A DNA stretch of 64,000 nucleotides. Source: Sandaracinaceae bacterium (GTDB lineage: Bacteria > Myxococcota_A > Polyangia > Polyangiales > Sandaracinaceae). The notes below the pieces were generated by a model. The model was not told where the DNA came from, searched no databases, and saw only the letters and a program-made list of their open reading frames with translations. Both the position numbers and the translations under genes were made by a program. The stretch covers positions 1 through 64,000 of the forward strand of contig JACKEC010000039.1 of NCBI GenBank assembly GCA_020633195.1, in the 5' to 3' direction. Shown piece after piece: positions 1-9,700 of the stretch (position 1 is its first letter; every line of letters begins with the position of its first letter).

Positions 1-2
1 TC

Positions 3-497
3 GTGGCTCGGCTGACCGTGTGGACGCGCGCCGACGGCACGGCGGTGCTCTCGAGGCGCTGCAGGGAGGGCCCCGTGGACTGCGAGGCGCGGCTCGGCGC
101 CTTCGCGGCGCTGATCGTGCGGGCCGCGCGGCGGCACGGCGTCGACCCGTACCTGCTCGCGGCGCTCGCGATGCGCGAGTCGGGCCTCGACCCCAGCGCG
201 CTCGGCCGGAACCGCGAGGCGGGGATCGTGCAGCTCCATCCGCGGGGCGCGGGGCGCGACGTGCGCTTCGTGCAGGACGACGCGTACCGCGCCGCGTGCC
301 AGGGACAGGTCGACGCGTGTCAAGGTCCCGTGCTCGATCGAGGCGCCGCGACGCTGGCCCGCTCGATCGCCGACTGCGGCTCGGTCCGCGCGGGGCTCGG
401 GGCCTACGCGAGCGGTCACTGCACCGCGTCGGGGGTCCACCCGCAGCGGGTGCTCGAGGAGCGGCGGCAGCTCGCGGACCTCGCCCGCGCCGAGTGA
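3..497 (+). CDS. Lytic transglycosylase-like protein, 5' truncated by window edge
   Basis: The readable product is 164 residues. It contains a segment with the look of an SLT/lysozyme-fold catalytic core: a helix ending in AALAMRESGLDP supplies the expected catalytic Glu (E in MRESGLDP), followed by a GIVQLHP stretch in the place where Slt-type enzymes have GLMQ(I/L)xP. Such enzymes cleave the glycan strand of peptidoglycan. Five Cys in the C-terminal half suggest disulfides and an extracytoplasmic location. No signal peptide is visible and the frame is open to the window edge, so the GTG at position 3 is probably internal and the true start lies upstream. The stop is 40 bp before the next gene on the same strand. 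The family assignment is moderate because only short motifs match. Confidence 0.6.
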   Translation: MARLTVWTRADGTAVLSRRCREGPVDCEARLGAFAALIVRAARRHGVDPYLLAALAMRESGLDPSALGRNREAGIVQLHPRGAGRDVRFVQDDAYRAACQGQVDACQGPVLDRGAATLARSIADCGSVRAGLGAYASGHCTASGVHPQRVLEERRQLADLARAE

Positions 498-537
498 CCC
501 GGGGGATCCCCGCCCGGGGCTGTGTCAGAATCCGGCC

Positions 538-2706
538 ATGCATCGCCTGTCTTCGCCGAGCCGCGCGGGGGTCCTGATCGCCGCGCTCGTCCTGGTGGCC
601 TGTGACAGCGGCGGGGGCGGCTTCACGCAGCAGCCGGGGGGCTACTCGGAGTTCCACGAGGGCGCGGCCATCCGCCGCTTCCGAGGGCAGTGGCCGCTCC
701 CGCGAGCCGCGTCGATGGAGGCGCGGGCCGACGCGTTCCTCCTGACGCCCCCGGTCCAGATCCCGCTCCCCGTCGGGGTGACGCGGGGCGAGGGCGTGGT
801 CGTGGGCCGGAACGGCGACACCGTGGTCTTCCCGCTCGAGGCCGCGGGCATCCCGATCGAGGGCGGCGAGATCCGCGTCCACGCCGTCGGCGACTGGGTC
901 CTCGCGATCACCGTGCGCGCGCCGAGCATGCTCGCGGGCTCCAACGTGCCCGTCTTCCCGATGGACGACGCGATCGCGCTCGTCGCCTCGCGCGAGTCGG
1001 GGCTCGAGATGCGCGGCGCGCCCGAGCTGCGCTTCCTGATGCCCCGGATGCTCGTCGCCGAGCACTCCCCGGCGGTGCTCCACTGGCGCATCGCGCTCGA
1101 CGACTTCGTCGGCAACCGACCGCGCGTCTACTACGTCGACGCGAACGACGGCGACATCACCTGGATCGCGCCGCTCGCGGTCCGCGCGATCGGCCGCGAG
1201 GTGTGGGACTGCCACGGCGCCGCGAGCGCGAGCTCGTGCCGGGGGGAGCGCACCAACCGCGTCTACACGGCGAACGACCCGACCCCGTCGGTGCCCGATC
1301 CGAGCGCCGAGGTGGAGCTCGCGCACCAGATGGCCCTCACGAGCTGCGAGCGGATGGAGGCGCTGTTCTCGGACGACGCGGCGTGCGACCCGAGCGTGTC
1401 GCTGACCAACTTCGGCGCGTCGCGGGGCTACGCCGCCCAGCAGGAGGGCACGCTGTACTTCGGCCCGGGCGCGCTCGACCAGCCCGAGGGGAGGGCGGTC
1501 TTCGAGCACGAGATCGGGCACGCGCTGACCTACGCCCGAACGGGCTTCGCGCCGGCGTTCGAGCCCGGCGCGGTGCAGGAGGCGTACGCGGACCTCCACT
1601 CGATGTTCGCGATGCAGCCGAGCGCCTGGCAGGTGCGGGGCATCGACGGCGCGGTGGTGCGTGACCTGACGAGCCCGCGGATGACCTCGCAGCCCAGCCG
1701 CTACGACGACCGGCGGCTCCTCGGCGAGACCTGGATGGGCGACGAGAGCAACGACTTCGGCGAGGTGCACGCCAACAGCACCATCCTCAGCCACGGGATG
1801 TGGATCGCGACGCTCGACGGCGTGACCGTCGGCGGCGTGAGCTACCCGGGGATCGGGTACGAGAAGGCCGAGCAGATCCTCTACATCGCGCTCTCCGAGT
1901 TCTCCGGTCGCTACAGCACGCTGCGGCAGGCGGCGGACGACCTCGCGAGCGCGTGCCAGCGCGAGGCGGCGACGTCGCTGCTCTACGAGACGACGGTGCA
2001 GTCGGAGCACTGGTACATCACGCCCCACGACTGCGGCGTGCTGCGCAACGCGTTCGCCGAGGTGGGCTTGCTCGAGGGCGACGCGGACCTCGACTCCTGG
2101 GAGGACTCGCGCGACGTCTGCCCGAACAACTACAACCCGCTCCAGCTCCGCGCGGACTCCGGCGTTTGCGTCGACATGATGCCGCTCGATCTGCCGGACG
2201 CCGGCCCGCCCGATCGCGACGCGGGTCCCGTCCTCCTCGACTTCCCGGACGCGCCGACCGACCTGCCGACGTGCCCCTCGATGATGGCGTTCAGCGCTCG
2301 CGCGTTCCCGCCCGTGACCATCACGCTCGACGACCAGAGCGCGCCCACCTGCCTCAACTGCAGCGGGGGTCGCGGCGCGGGGTACTCGGTCACGTGCCAC
2401 TACCGGCGGGCGGCGACCGGCGGCGGGATGGACACCTTCTACGACGTGCAGCTCCTCTGGCAGCCGCACGACCGCGCGATGTACCGCGTCGACGACTCGA
2501 TGGGCCCGAGCCGCCACGAGCACTGCGGCGCCACCGATCGCGTGTGGACCGTGGGCGCGACGGGCGGCGGCACCGCCTACAGCAACACGCACAGCGCGGT
2601 CGTCTTCACGCCCTCGCTGCCCTCCGCCGGCGCGTCGGACGAGGAGCGCGACATCCTCTACTTCATCCTGAACCAGCTCGAGATGCTCGCCGCTCCATGC
2701 CCGTGA
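538..2706 (+). CDS. Secreted M4/M36-like (gluzincin) metallopeptidase lipoprotein
   Basis: A 722-residue lipoprotein: the N-terminus ends in a lipobox (LVLVAC) with the acylated Cys near residue 22. The zinc site is clear: HEIGH at residues 324-328 and a downstream Glu at 348 in QEAYADL, giving the E-to-E spacing of 23 seen in thermolysin-type gluzincins. A later EVHANSTILSHGMW stretch (from about residue 409) matches the region that holds the catalytic His in M4/M36 enzymes. The ~300 residues before the zinc site would be the propeptide. A calcium-type D-rich stretch (DADLDSWEDSRDVCPNN) follows the catalytic domain, then a Cys-containing C-terminal domain I do not recognise. Likely a surface or periplasmic protease suited to a predatory or degradative lifestyle (inference). 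ATG start immediately before the signal peptide. Confidence 0.85.
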   Translation: MHRLSSPSRAGVLIAALVLVACDSGGGGFTQQPGGYSEFHEGAAIRRFRGQWPLPRAASMEARADAFLLTPPVQIPLPVGVTRGEGVVVGRNGDTVVFPLEAAGIPIEGGEIRVHAVGDWVLAITVRAPSMLAGSNVPVFPMDDAIALVASRESGLEMRGAPELRFLMPRMLVAEHSPAVLHWRIALDDFVGNRPRVYYVDANDGDITWIAPLAVRAIGREVWDCHGAASASSCRGERTNRVYTANDPTPSVPDPSAEVELAHQMALTSCERMEALFSDDAACDPSVSLTNFGASRGYAAQQEGTLYFGPGALDQPEGRAVFEHEIGHALTYARTGFAPAFEPGAVQEAYADLHSMFAMQPSAWQVRGIDGAVVRDLTSPRMTSQPSRYDDRRLLGETWMGDESNDFGEVHANSTILSHGMWIATLDGVTVGGVSYPGIGYEKAEQILYIALSEFSGRYSTLRQAADDLASACQREAATSLLYETTVQSEHWYITPHDCGVLRNAFAEVGLLEGDADLDSWEDSRDVCPNNYNPLQLRADSGVCVDMMPLDLPDAGPPDRDAGPVLLDFPDAPTDLPTCPSMMAFSARAFPPVTITLDDQSAPTCLNCSGGRGAGYSVTCHYRRAATGGGMDTFYDVQLLWQPHDRAMYRVDDSMGPSRHEHCGATDRVWTVGATGGGTAYSNTHSAVVFTPSLPSAGASDEERDILYFILNQLEMLAAPCP

Positions 2707-2734
2707 GGACGATCGAGTGACGAGCCGGTCGGCG

Positions 2735-3139
2735 TCAGCGCCGACGGCGGCCGAAGAGCAGCGCGGCGGCGAAGCCGAGCAGGGCCAGGCCACCCGTGGC
2801 CGGGGCCGTCGCGCCGACGCTGCAGCCACCGCCGCCGCCACCGGAGCCGCTGCCCGCGTCGGTGCCCGTCATGCCGGGGCCCGCGTCGGTGCCGGCCATG
2901 CAGCCCGAGACCGGGGTCCACGACGTCTGGCTCGTCGACGGATCACAGACCTCGCAGCTGTTGGCGGGGTTGAGGTCGCCCGGCCCGATCGGCCCGCCGG
3001 TGCCCAGGGACGGGCAGCAGCAGTTCGAGCCGCAGCAGATGTTCTCCGTGGCGGCGCCGATGTCCTCGGGCGAGCCCGCGCAGCCCGCGAGCCACAGGAA
3101 CGACGAACCGGCGATGACGAGCAGAAGGTGACGCACCAC
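2735..3139 (-). CDS. Small Cys-rich lipoprotein with MYXO-CTERM-like sorting tail
   Basis: A 134-residue protein with a lipobox (LWLAGC), a Cys-rich core (ICCGSNCCCPS; CEVCDPSTSQT) and a Gly/Ser/Asp linker. The C-terminus has the layout of the myxobacterial MYXO-CTERM signal: a Cys (GGCSVGA), a hydrophobic helix (GGLALLGFAAALLF) and a terminal GRRRR. In Myxococcota this tail is linked to processing and surface retention. A protein with both an N-terminal lipobox and a C-terminal sorting tail is unusual, and one of the two may be non-functional. Start is GTG at 3139; a second GTG three bases downstream is equally possible. Convergent with the metallopeptidase gene, 28 bp apart. The biological role is unknown. 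Confidence 0.7.
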   Translation of the reverse strand: MVRHLLLVIAGSSFLWLAGCAGSPEDIGAATENICCGSNCCCPSLGTGGPIGPGDLNPANSCEVCDPSTSQTSWTPVSGCMAGTDAGPGMTGTDAGSGSGGGGGGCSVGATAPATGGLALLGFAAALLFGRRRR

Positions 3140-3210
3140 GAAGCCTCCAGGTTGAAGCAGGCACGGTACGTGGCGCGCCGTCCGGGTGTCAAACGGCTAC
3201 GCTCCTCCCC

Positions 3211-4550
3211 GTGCGGCTCCTCGGATGCGTCCTCGTGTTTGCCTCTCGCTCGGCGCCGCCGACGCGAGCGCCCACGCGCGGCCTGCCGCGTTCAACGCGA
3301 TCCGCGTGACCGAAGCGACCTGAGCCACATCGTCGCGCAGGCGACCTGGGCTTCGCGGTCACCCGCGACGGCGCGCGACCTGGCGCTGGCGTGCGCCGCG
3401 GTCCTCGGGATCGATCCGCGGTTCGAGGATCCGCACGTCCTGCTCGGCTACGAGGGCGCGTCTTCGCGTCGACCTTCGACGGGCTGTTCGTCTCGGACCC
3501 CGCGGGCTGCGACTGGGACTACGTGTCGACGGACCTGACGGATCGCTGCGATCGATCCGCCGCCGACCCGGGCGACCTGTCCTGCTTTACGCTGTCGCGA
3601 CGGACGTCGCGAACGTCGATCAGGTCTTCACGAGCGGCGACGAGGGCCGCACGTGGGCGCCGGTCGGCCCGGCCCAGGACGAGGTGCTCCCGGCCGAGTG
3701 CTCGTCGCGCCGTCGCGGCCGCAGCGGCTCTACGTCTCGGCCGACGTCGCGGGGCTGCCTGAGACGCGGCAGACGTTGATCCTGCGATCCGACGACGGCG
3801 GGGAGAGCTACGAGCGCTTCCGTTCACGGCGCTCGCGGCCACCGAGCGGTTCCTCCGGCCGCGCGCCGTGGACCCCACTGACCCGGACGTGCTCTACGCC
3901 GTGGTCGTCGACACCGAGCTCCTCATCGATCCTCACCGCCTGGTCCGAGCGCCGACGGCGGCGAGACCTTCGAGACTGTGCTCGAGGCGCCGCAGCTCGG
4001 CGACGGGAGGATCGCGCCTGACGGCGCGACGGTGTGGACGGCGAGCCGGACGGGCGGGGTCTTTCGCTCGACGACCGCGGCCTGTCGTTCGCGCGAGTGC
4101 ACGACGACTTGCCGGTCTTCCTGCCTCACGCTCGCGGACGGCGAGCTGCGCGCGTGCACCGTGCAGCAGATGGCGGGCTTCGCGCTCGCGCGCTCGGCCG
4201 ACCTCGGCGCGACCTGGGAGCCGCTGCTGCGCCTCGAGGAGATCGACGAGCTCGTCGAGTGCCCGCGCTGCAGCAGCGTCGGCATCGAGTGCCCGTCGTG
4301 GCTCCCCGACGTCAGCTACGACCTCGGCTTCGACGCGGGGCTCGAGGTGATGCTCGAGCCCGACGGCGGCATCGGGCTGCCGCGCGACTCGGGGGTCCCC
4401 TTCGAGTGCGGGGGGCCGCCGCCTCCGCCGCCGCCGATGGAGGGCTGCGCCTGCCGGGCCGCGAAGCGTTCGGGGCCCGGGGGGCCTCTCGCGCTCGTCG
4501 CGTCGCTCCTCGCGGTCGCGGCTACAAGGCGGCGCGCACGGAGACGGTGA
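3211..4550 (+). pseudogene. Frame-broken BNR/propeller-like MYXO-CTERM surface protein
   Basis: Coding potential is clear but moves repeatedly among the three plus-strand frames. In order one can read a GTG-led hydrophobic start at 3211 (VRLLGCVLVFASRS), then FASTFDGLFVSDPAGCDWDY (about 3450-3525), a BNR/Asp-box-like VFTSGDEGRTWAPVG (about 3620-3665), a second LILRSDDGGESYERF (about 3775-3822), a third SADLGATWEPLLRLEE (about 4195-4245), and finally a Pro linker, CAC, a hydrophobic helix and RRRARRR ending at 4550, a MYXO-CTERM-like tail. At least five indels are needed to join these. No premature stop lies inside the open segments, so the damage is indels only: very recent decay or base-calling errors. 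The 3' end overlaps the convergent pbpC by 29 bp. Intact, it would be a secreted seven-bladed-propeller-like protein. Confidence 0.65.
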
Positions 4551-6765
4551 CGGGCTCGCTCGCCGCGTCCCCGACCCGCGCGACGAGGACGTGGGAGCCC
4601 TCCGACGCGGCCCACCGCTCCCCGTCGAGCGGCGCTCCGTCGACCTCCCAGCGGGCCGGCACCGTCTCGCCCCCGACCGTCGCGCGGAGCGGGATCTGCG
4701 AGCCGTCGCCCAGCAGCAGCCGCGCCTCGGGCCGCGGGTATGCGATACGCGGCGTGCCCTCGCGCGCGCTCGGCTCCTCGAGCGCGAACCCCGCCGGGTG
4801 CGTCTCCTCGAGCCACCTCGCGTAGCGGCTCGAGAGCGCCACCGCGCCGTCGGCCCGGTGCGCGTCGCACACCCGCGCGGGCATCGTCCCGGGGCGGAAG
4901 TGCTCTTCGAGCGTGTGCGTGCACGCGGGTCCGGCCAGCGCTCCGGTGAGGGCGCAGACGCGCGCGTGGGCCAGCGCCGGCGGCGGGTCCGTCGGACGCG
5001 TGATCCCGAGCGCCTCGACGCGGCGCTGCGCGGCCGCGAGGATCCGGGTCGCGGGCCGCGCCGCGCCGGCGAACCCGCTGACCGCACGCAGCGGGTGACC
5101 CGCCGGATCGCCGAGCCACACCACGACCGTGACCTCGTCCGTGTACGCGGCGGTCCACGCGTCGCGCCACCCGCTCGAGGTGCCGGTCTTGAGCGCGAAC
5201 GGCTCCGCGAAGAGCGAGGACAGGTCGTCGCCGAACGCCTCGCGCCGCGCCGCGCGGTCGCTCAGCACGTCGGTGACGAGCGCCGCGTCCGCGGGGTCCA
5301 TCACCTCGACCGCCGTCGACTCGCCGCCCCACGACAGCGGCACCCGCGTGCCCCGCCGCGCCAGCGTGACGTACGCCTCGGCGAGCTCCGTCGCGGACAC
5401 GTCCGCGCCGCCGAGCACGATCGCGGCGCCGTAGTGATCGGCGTCGTCGAGGTGGGTCATCCCGAGCGCGCGCAGGCGGGCGACGATCGACTCGGCGCCC
5501 ACCTGCCGAGCCGCGTCGAGCGCGGCGAGGTTCAGCGACGCGCTCAGGGCTTCGCGGGCGCGTACGGGGCCTCGCTCGCGGCCGTCGTAGTCGCGCGCCA
5601 GGAACAGGACGCCCTCGCGCCCGACCATCGGGCGGTGCAGGTCGTCGAGCAGGGTCGCCGGCGTCCCGCCGCCTTCGAAGAGGAGCTCGTACACGAACGG
5701 CTTGAGCGTGGAGCCGGGCTGCCGCCGAGCCCGCGCGAGATCGAGCCACGCCCCGGCCGAGCCCTCGCCGCGCTCGGCGGCGCCGACGTAGGCGAGTACC
5801 TGCCCGTCCGCGTTCGAGACCACGACCGCCGCCGCGTTGTGGACTCCCTGCCCGGCGTGCTCGCGGACCGCGGCGCGCAGGGTGCGCTCGACCTCCTCTT
5901 GCAGCGGCAGATCGAGGCTCGTGCGGAGCGTGCCGCGCGAGGCGGGCAGGGCGCCGAGCCGGTGCGCGTCGAGCGCCGCGTCGGCCGCGCGCGGCGCGAG
6001 CCACGGCCGCATCGGCCGGTCGCGGATCACCACCGGCTCCGCCAGCGCGGCGCGGTACGTCGCCTCGTCGATCCGCCCCGTCTCGCGCATGCGCCGCAGC
6101 ACGATCCGCCGGCGGCTCAGCGACGCGGCGAGGTGGCGCCGCGGGTCGAGCGCGGTCGGCGCCTGCGGGATCCCCGCGAGCAAGGCGGCTTGCCCCACGT
6201 CGAGCTCGCCGACGGGCTGCCCGAAGTAGAGCTCCGAGGCGCGCGCGACGCCGACGACCTCGTCGCCGAAGGGCAGCCGGTTCAGGTACTGCTCGAGGAT
6301 CCAGTCCTTGTCGAAGCGCCGCTCGAGCTGGAGCGCGCGCACGATCTCGCGCGGCTTGTCCCAGAGCCCCGAGGGGCGGCCGTACACGAGCTTCACCGTC
6401 TGCTGGGTGATCGTCGAGCCGCCGCTCACCCGGCGCCCCGGGAGCGCGAAGCCGAGCAGCGCGCGCCCGGTCGCGCGAGCGTCCACCCCCGGGTGCTCCC
6501 GGAACCGGTCGTCCTCGACCGCGAGCACAGCGTCGACGAGGTGAGGCGAGACGGCGTCGAGCTCGACCCACCGGCGGTCGTAGCCGTCCGGCCGGTGATG
6601 CCGCAGCGGCGTGCCGTGGCGATCGGTGACCGTCAGCGCGTCCGCGGGGCGGGCGAAGCGCGCGCGCTCCACGTCCGTGGTGAGCCAGAGCCCCGCGAAC
6701 GCGGCGGCGGCGAGCGCCACCCCGATCGCGAGCCCTCGAGCCAGGACGCGGAGCGCTCGCTTCAC
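4522..6765 (-). CDS. pbpC: Penicillin-binding protein 1C (bifunctional glycosyltransferase/transpeptidase)
   Basis: A 747-residue class A PBP of the PbpC type. An N-terminal membrane anchor (residues about 9-28) precedes the GT51 domain with VEDDRFREHPGVD (residues 83-95) and GGSTITQQ (115-122). The transpeptidase domain has STLK near residue 351, SASLN as the SxN motif and LKTGTSSG as the KTG box. The tail, with two Cys in CALTGALAGPAC and a beta-rich end, matches the PBP1C C-terminal domain. The enzyme polymerises and cross-links peptidoglycan at the inner-membrane outer face. The GTG start at 6765 overlaps the stop of the upstream alpha-2-macroglobulin by 4 bp (GTGA), so the two are translationally coupled. 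Linkage of pbpC to a bacterial macroglobulin is a well-known arrangement. Confidence 0.95.
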   Translation of the reverse strand: MKRALRVLARGLAIGVALAAAAFAGLWLTTDVERARFARPADALTVTDRHGTPLRHHRPDGYDRRWVELDAVSPHLVDAVLAVEDDRFREHPGVDARATGRALLGFALPGRRVSGGSTITQQTVKLVYGRPSGLWDKPREIVRALQLERRFDKDWILEQYLNRLPFGDEVVGVARASELYFGQPVGELDVGQAALLAGIPQAPTALDPRRHLAASLSRRRIVLRRMRETGRIDEATYRAALAEPVVIRDRPMRPWLAPRAADAALDAHRLGALPASRGTLRTSLDLPLQEEVERTLRAAVREHAGQGVHNAAAVVVSNADGQVLAYVGAAERGEGSAGAWLDLARARRQPGSTLKPFVYELLFEGGGTPATLLDDLHRPMVGREGVLFLARDYDGRERGPVRAREALSASLNLAALDAARQVGAESIVARLRALGMTHLDDADHYGAAIVLGGADVSATELAEAYVTLARRGTRVPLSWGGESTAVEVMDPADAALVTDVLSDRAARREAFGDDLSSLFAEPFALKTGTSSGWRDAWTAAYTDEVTVVVWLGDPAGHPLRAVSGFAGAARPATRILAAAQRRVEALGITRPTDPPPALAHARVCALTGALAGPACTHTLEEHFRPGTMPARVCDAHRADGAVALSSRYARWLEETHPAGFALEEPSAREGTPRIAYPRPEARLLLGDGSQIPLRATVGGETVPARWEVDGAPLDGERWAASEGSHVLVARVGDAASEPVTVSVRAAL

Positions 6766-9700
6766 GGCTGGCCTCGATCCGCGCCGCGCTCGGCCACGGT
6801 GAGGGTCGCCACGGTGCTCCGCGCGACGAAGTCGGGGTCGTAGAGCGCCTCGACCTGCGTCGGCGGGATCGTGAACGTGCCCACGGTGGTCGCGCGGATC
6901 GCGTACGTGTACTCCTGCAGGCCCGAGGGGAGCCTGTCGAAGTAGAACGAGGCCCGCTCGTCGTTGAGCGCGCGGTGGGAGATGGAGTGGATCGAGCGCA
7001 TCGCGTGCTGCGCGCGCGCGTCGATCGCGCCGTCGTCGAGGCCGGTCCCGAACAGCGCCTCGAGCGAGGAGCGCGGGGTGGAGTCCTGCCCGCCGTCGAC
7101 GGCGTCGAAGCCCGCCGGGATCGGATCGTGGATGGCCACGACCTCGGGCGCCTCGCCCTCGGTGTAGACGAACACCCGCACCCGCACCATCTCGCCGAGC
7201 GCCACGGTGGCGCCGGCCTCGAGCGGCCGTCCGTCCGGGGTCTCGTAGACGCGGTGCACGGCGGTGCGGCGGCCGCGCGCGACCTCGTCCGCTTCGGTCA
7301 GCGGCACGGCCCAGCGACCGTCGATGCTGAAGAACATCGCGCCGTCGTCGCCGCCCTCGATGTGCAAGGTGTGTTGTCCGCGCAGGGCGGCGATGGGCAC
7401 CCGGAAGGTCGCGCCGCTGCGCCCGTCCGAGACCGACGTCAGCGCGTGGCCGTCCAGCGTGACCCGCGGCCCGCGCGACGCGTCCCAGTCCCAGAGCCGC
7501 GCGTACGCGGCGAGGCCGCGCAGCGAGCGCGCGGTGTCCATCGTCGTGCCCCACGGCAGCCCGATGCGGCCCGCGCGGACGCGGAGCAGCTCGCCCGCGA
7601 GCCGGCCCGCCCTCGGGTGACCGACCTCGAACGCGGTGGACGCCTCGAGCACGGCCCCGAACACGCGCGGGCTCCTGTCGAGCCACCGCAGCGCCGAGGG
7701 GTTGGTCGCCTCGTCGTCGCGGTCGTTCAGCACGGTCCGCGACGCCTCGAGGACGAGCGTGTCGCTGCGCGAGTCGTCCGCCCCGAGCGCCATCGCGAGC
7801 TGCGCGAGCCCGTACGGGGACAGCCGATCGCGCTGGTCGTAGAGCGCCGTCGCGCGCGCCGCCTGCGGGGAGCCCGCGAGGGCGAGGACGCGCAGCGCGA
7901 ACGCCGTCTGGTCGAGGCCGCTCGCCCCGTAGTAGTCGCCGAACGCGGCGCCGTTGGTGAGCGCGATGAGCTGATCGACGCCCCTCGCCACGGCCGCCTC
8001 GTCCTCGACCCAGCCGCGCCGCTGCGCCTCGACGAGCGCGTGCACCGCGACGGAGGTCTCGTAGGGGAGGGTGCCGTTGTAGCTCGACCAGCGCCCGAAG
8101 CCGCCGTCGACGTTCTGCAGCGCGATGAGCCGGCGCGCGGTGCGGCGGCCCCGCGCCTCGAGCTCGGCGTCCGGGATCGCGTTCGCGCCGTCGCTGAGCC
8201 CGAGGTCACCGTAGGCCACGAGCGCGAGCAGCGTCGCCGCGAGCGGCTCGCTGCCGGACCAGGCCGACGCCTCGAGCCCCTCGAGCGCGCCCTCGAAGCC
8301 GACGAACGGGTGCGACGCGACGGTGATCGAGGCGCGCGCGCCGAGGTCGGGCGTGCCCTCGGGCAACCCCACCGCCACGTCGCGCGGCCCGATCGAGGCC
8401 CCGAACACTTGGCTCCGCACGAAGCGGCCGCGCGGCATCACGCCGACCTCGTCGCGCACCGCCACCGACTCGTCGCCGGCGCGCGCGTCGAAGCGCAGCT
8501 CGAGCGGGCCCTCGCCCGGCGCGGTGACCGACTCGACGACGCGCGCCTCGCCCCCGGCGGGGATCTCGACGGTGCGCGTCTCGCCGCGCCGGCCGCCGAC
8601 GGTCGCGAAGACTTCGACGCTCAGCGGGCCCTCGGTCGCGTTGTGCACGAACGCGCTCGCCTCGAAGCGGTCGCCCGCGCTCACGAACCGCGGGAACGCG
8701 GGGCGGACCACGATCGGCTGCTCGGCCACGAGCTGCGCGCTCGCGCCGCCGCTCCGCGCGCCCGAGTCGATCGCGACGGCCATCACCCGGTACTCGGTGG
8801 GTCGGTCGGGGAGGTCGATCGTCGCCGTCGCCCGCCCGTCGTCGTCGGTGATCAGGCGCGGGGCCCAGAGCGGGGTCGGGTCGAAGCGCTCGCGGTCGTC
8901 GAGGTGGTCGGGGCGCTGCTCGCCCTCGTTGCCGTCGCCGCTCGCTTCGGGCATGGGCGGCGCCGCGACGCGCGAGACGAGCCCGCGCCGCAGGTCCTCC
9001 CACGCGAAGCCCGCGGGGTGCGCGCGGAAGAGCCCGCGCGACGGGTCCGGGACCTGGTAGCCGGTGAGGCGCAGCGTGCCCTCGTCGACGGCCCACAGCG
9101 CGACCTCACCGCGGACGGGGTGACCGTCGGCGTCGCGGACCTGCACGACGACGGGGGTGGACGATCCGGGCCGCGCGCTCGGCTCGACCTCGATCGTCAC
9201 CGCGAGCGCCGACGTGGCGGGCGTGACGGTGAGCTCCGCCACCCCGTAGCGGAGGTCGGGCGCGTGCAGATCCACGTCCGCGAGCGGCTCACCGTCGCGC
9301 GGCTTCACCAGCGTCACGCCGATGAGCGCGTTGGGCACCATCGCGTCGGTGACGGGGATCCGGATCACCTGGCCGCCCGCCTCGACGCTCCGGCGCTCGA
9401 CGCGCATCACGCCCTCGCGCTCGACCGTGATGAGCGCCTCGGCGTGCTCGAAGGGCGACTCGAACGCGAGCTCCGCGGTCTCGCCCACGGTCCACGCGCG
9501 CCGGACCGGCGTCACCGCGATGGGCGCGCCCGGCGGATCGCGATCCGGGTGCTCGTCGGGGCCCGCGACGTAGACGCGGCGGCTCGCCACGCTGCGCCGG
9601 CCGGCCGCGTCGGTGGTCTGCACCTCGAGCCGGTAGGTGCCCGGCCGGGTCGGCGCGAACGCGCAGGTCACCGGCGTCGCCTCGGACGTGAGGCGACACG

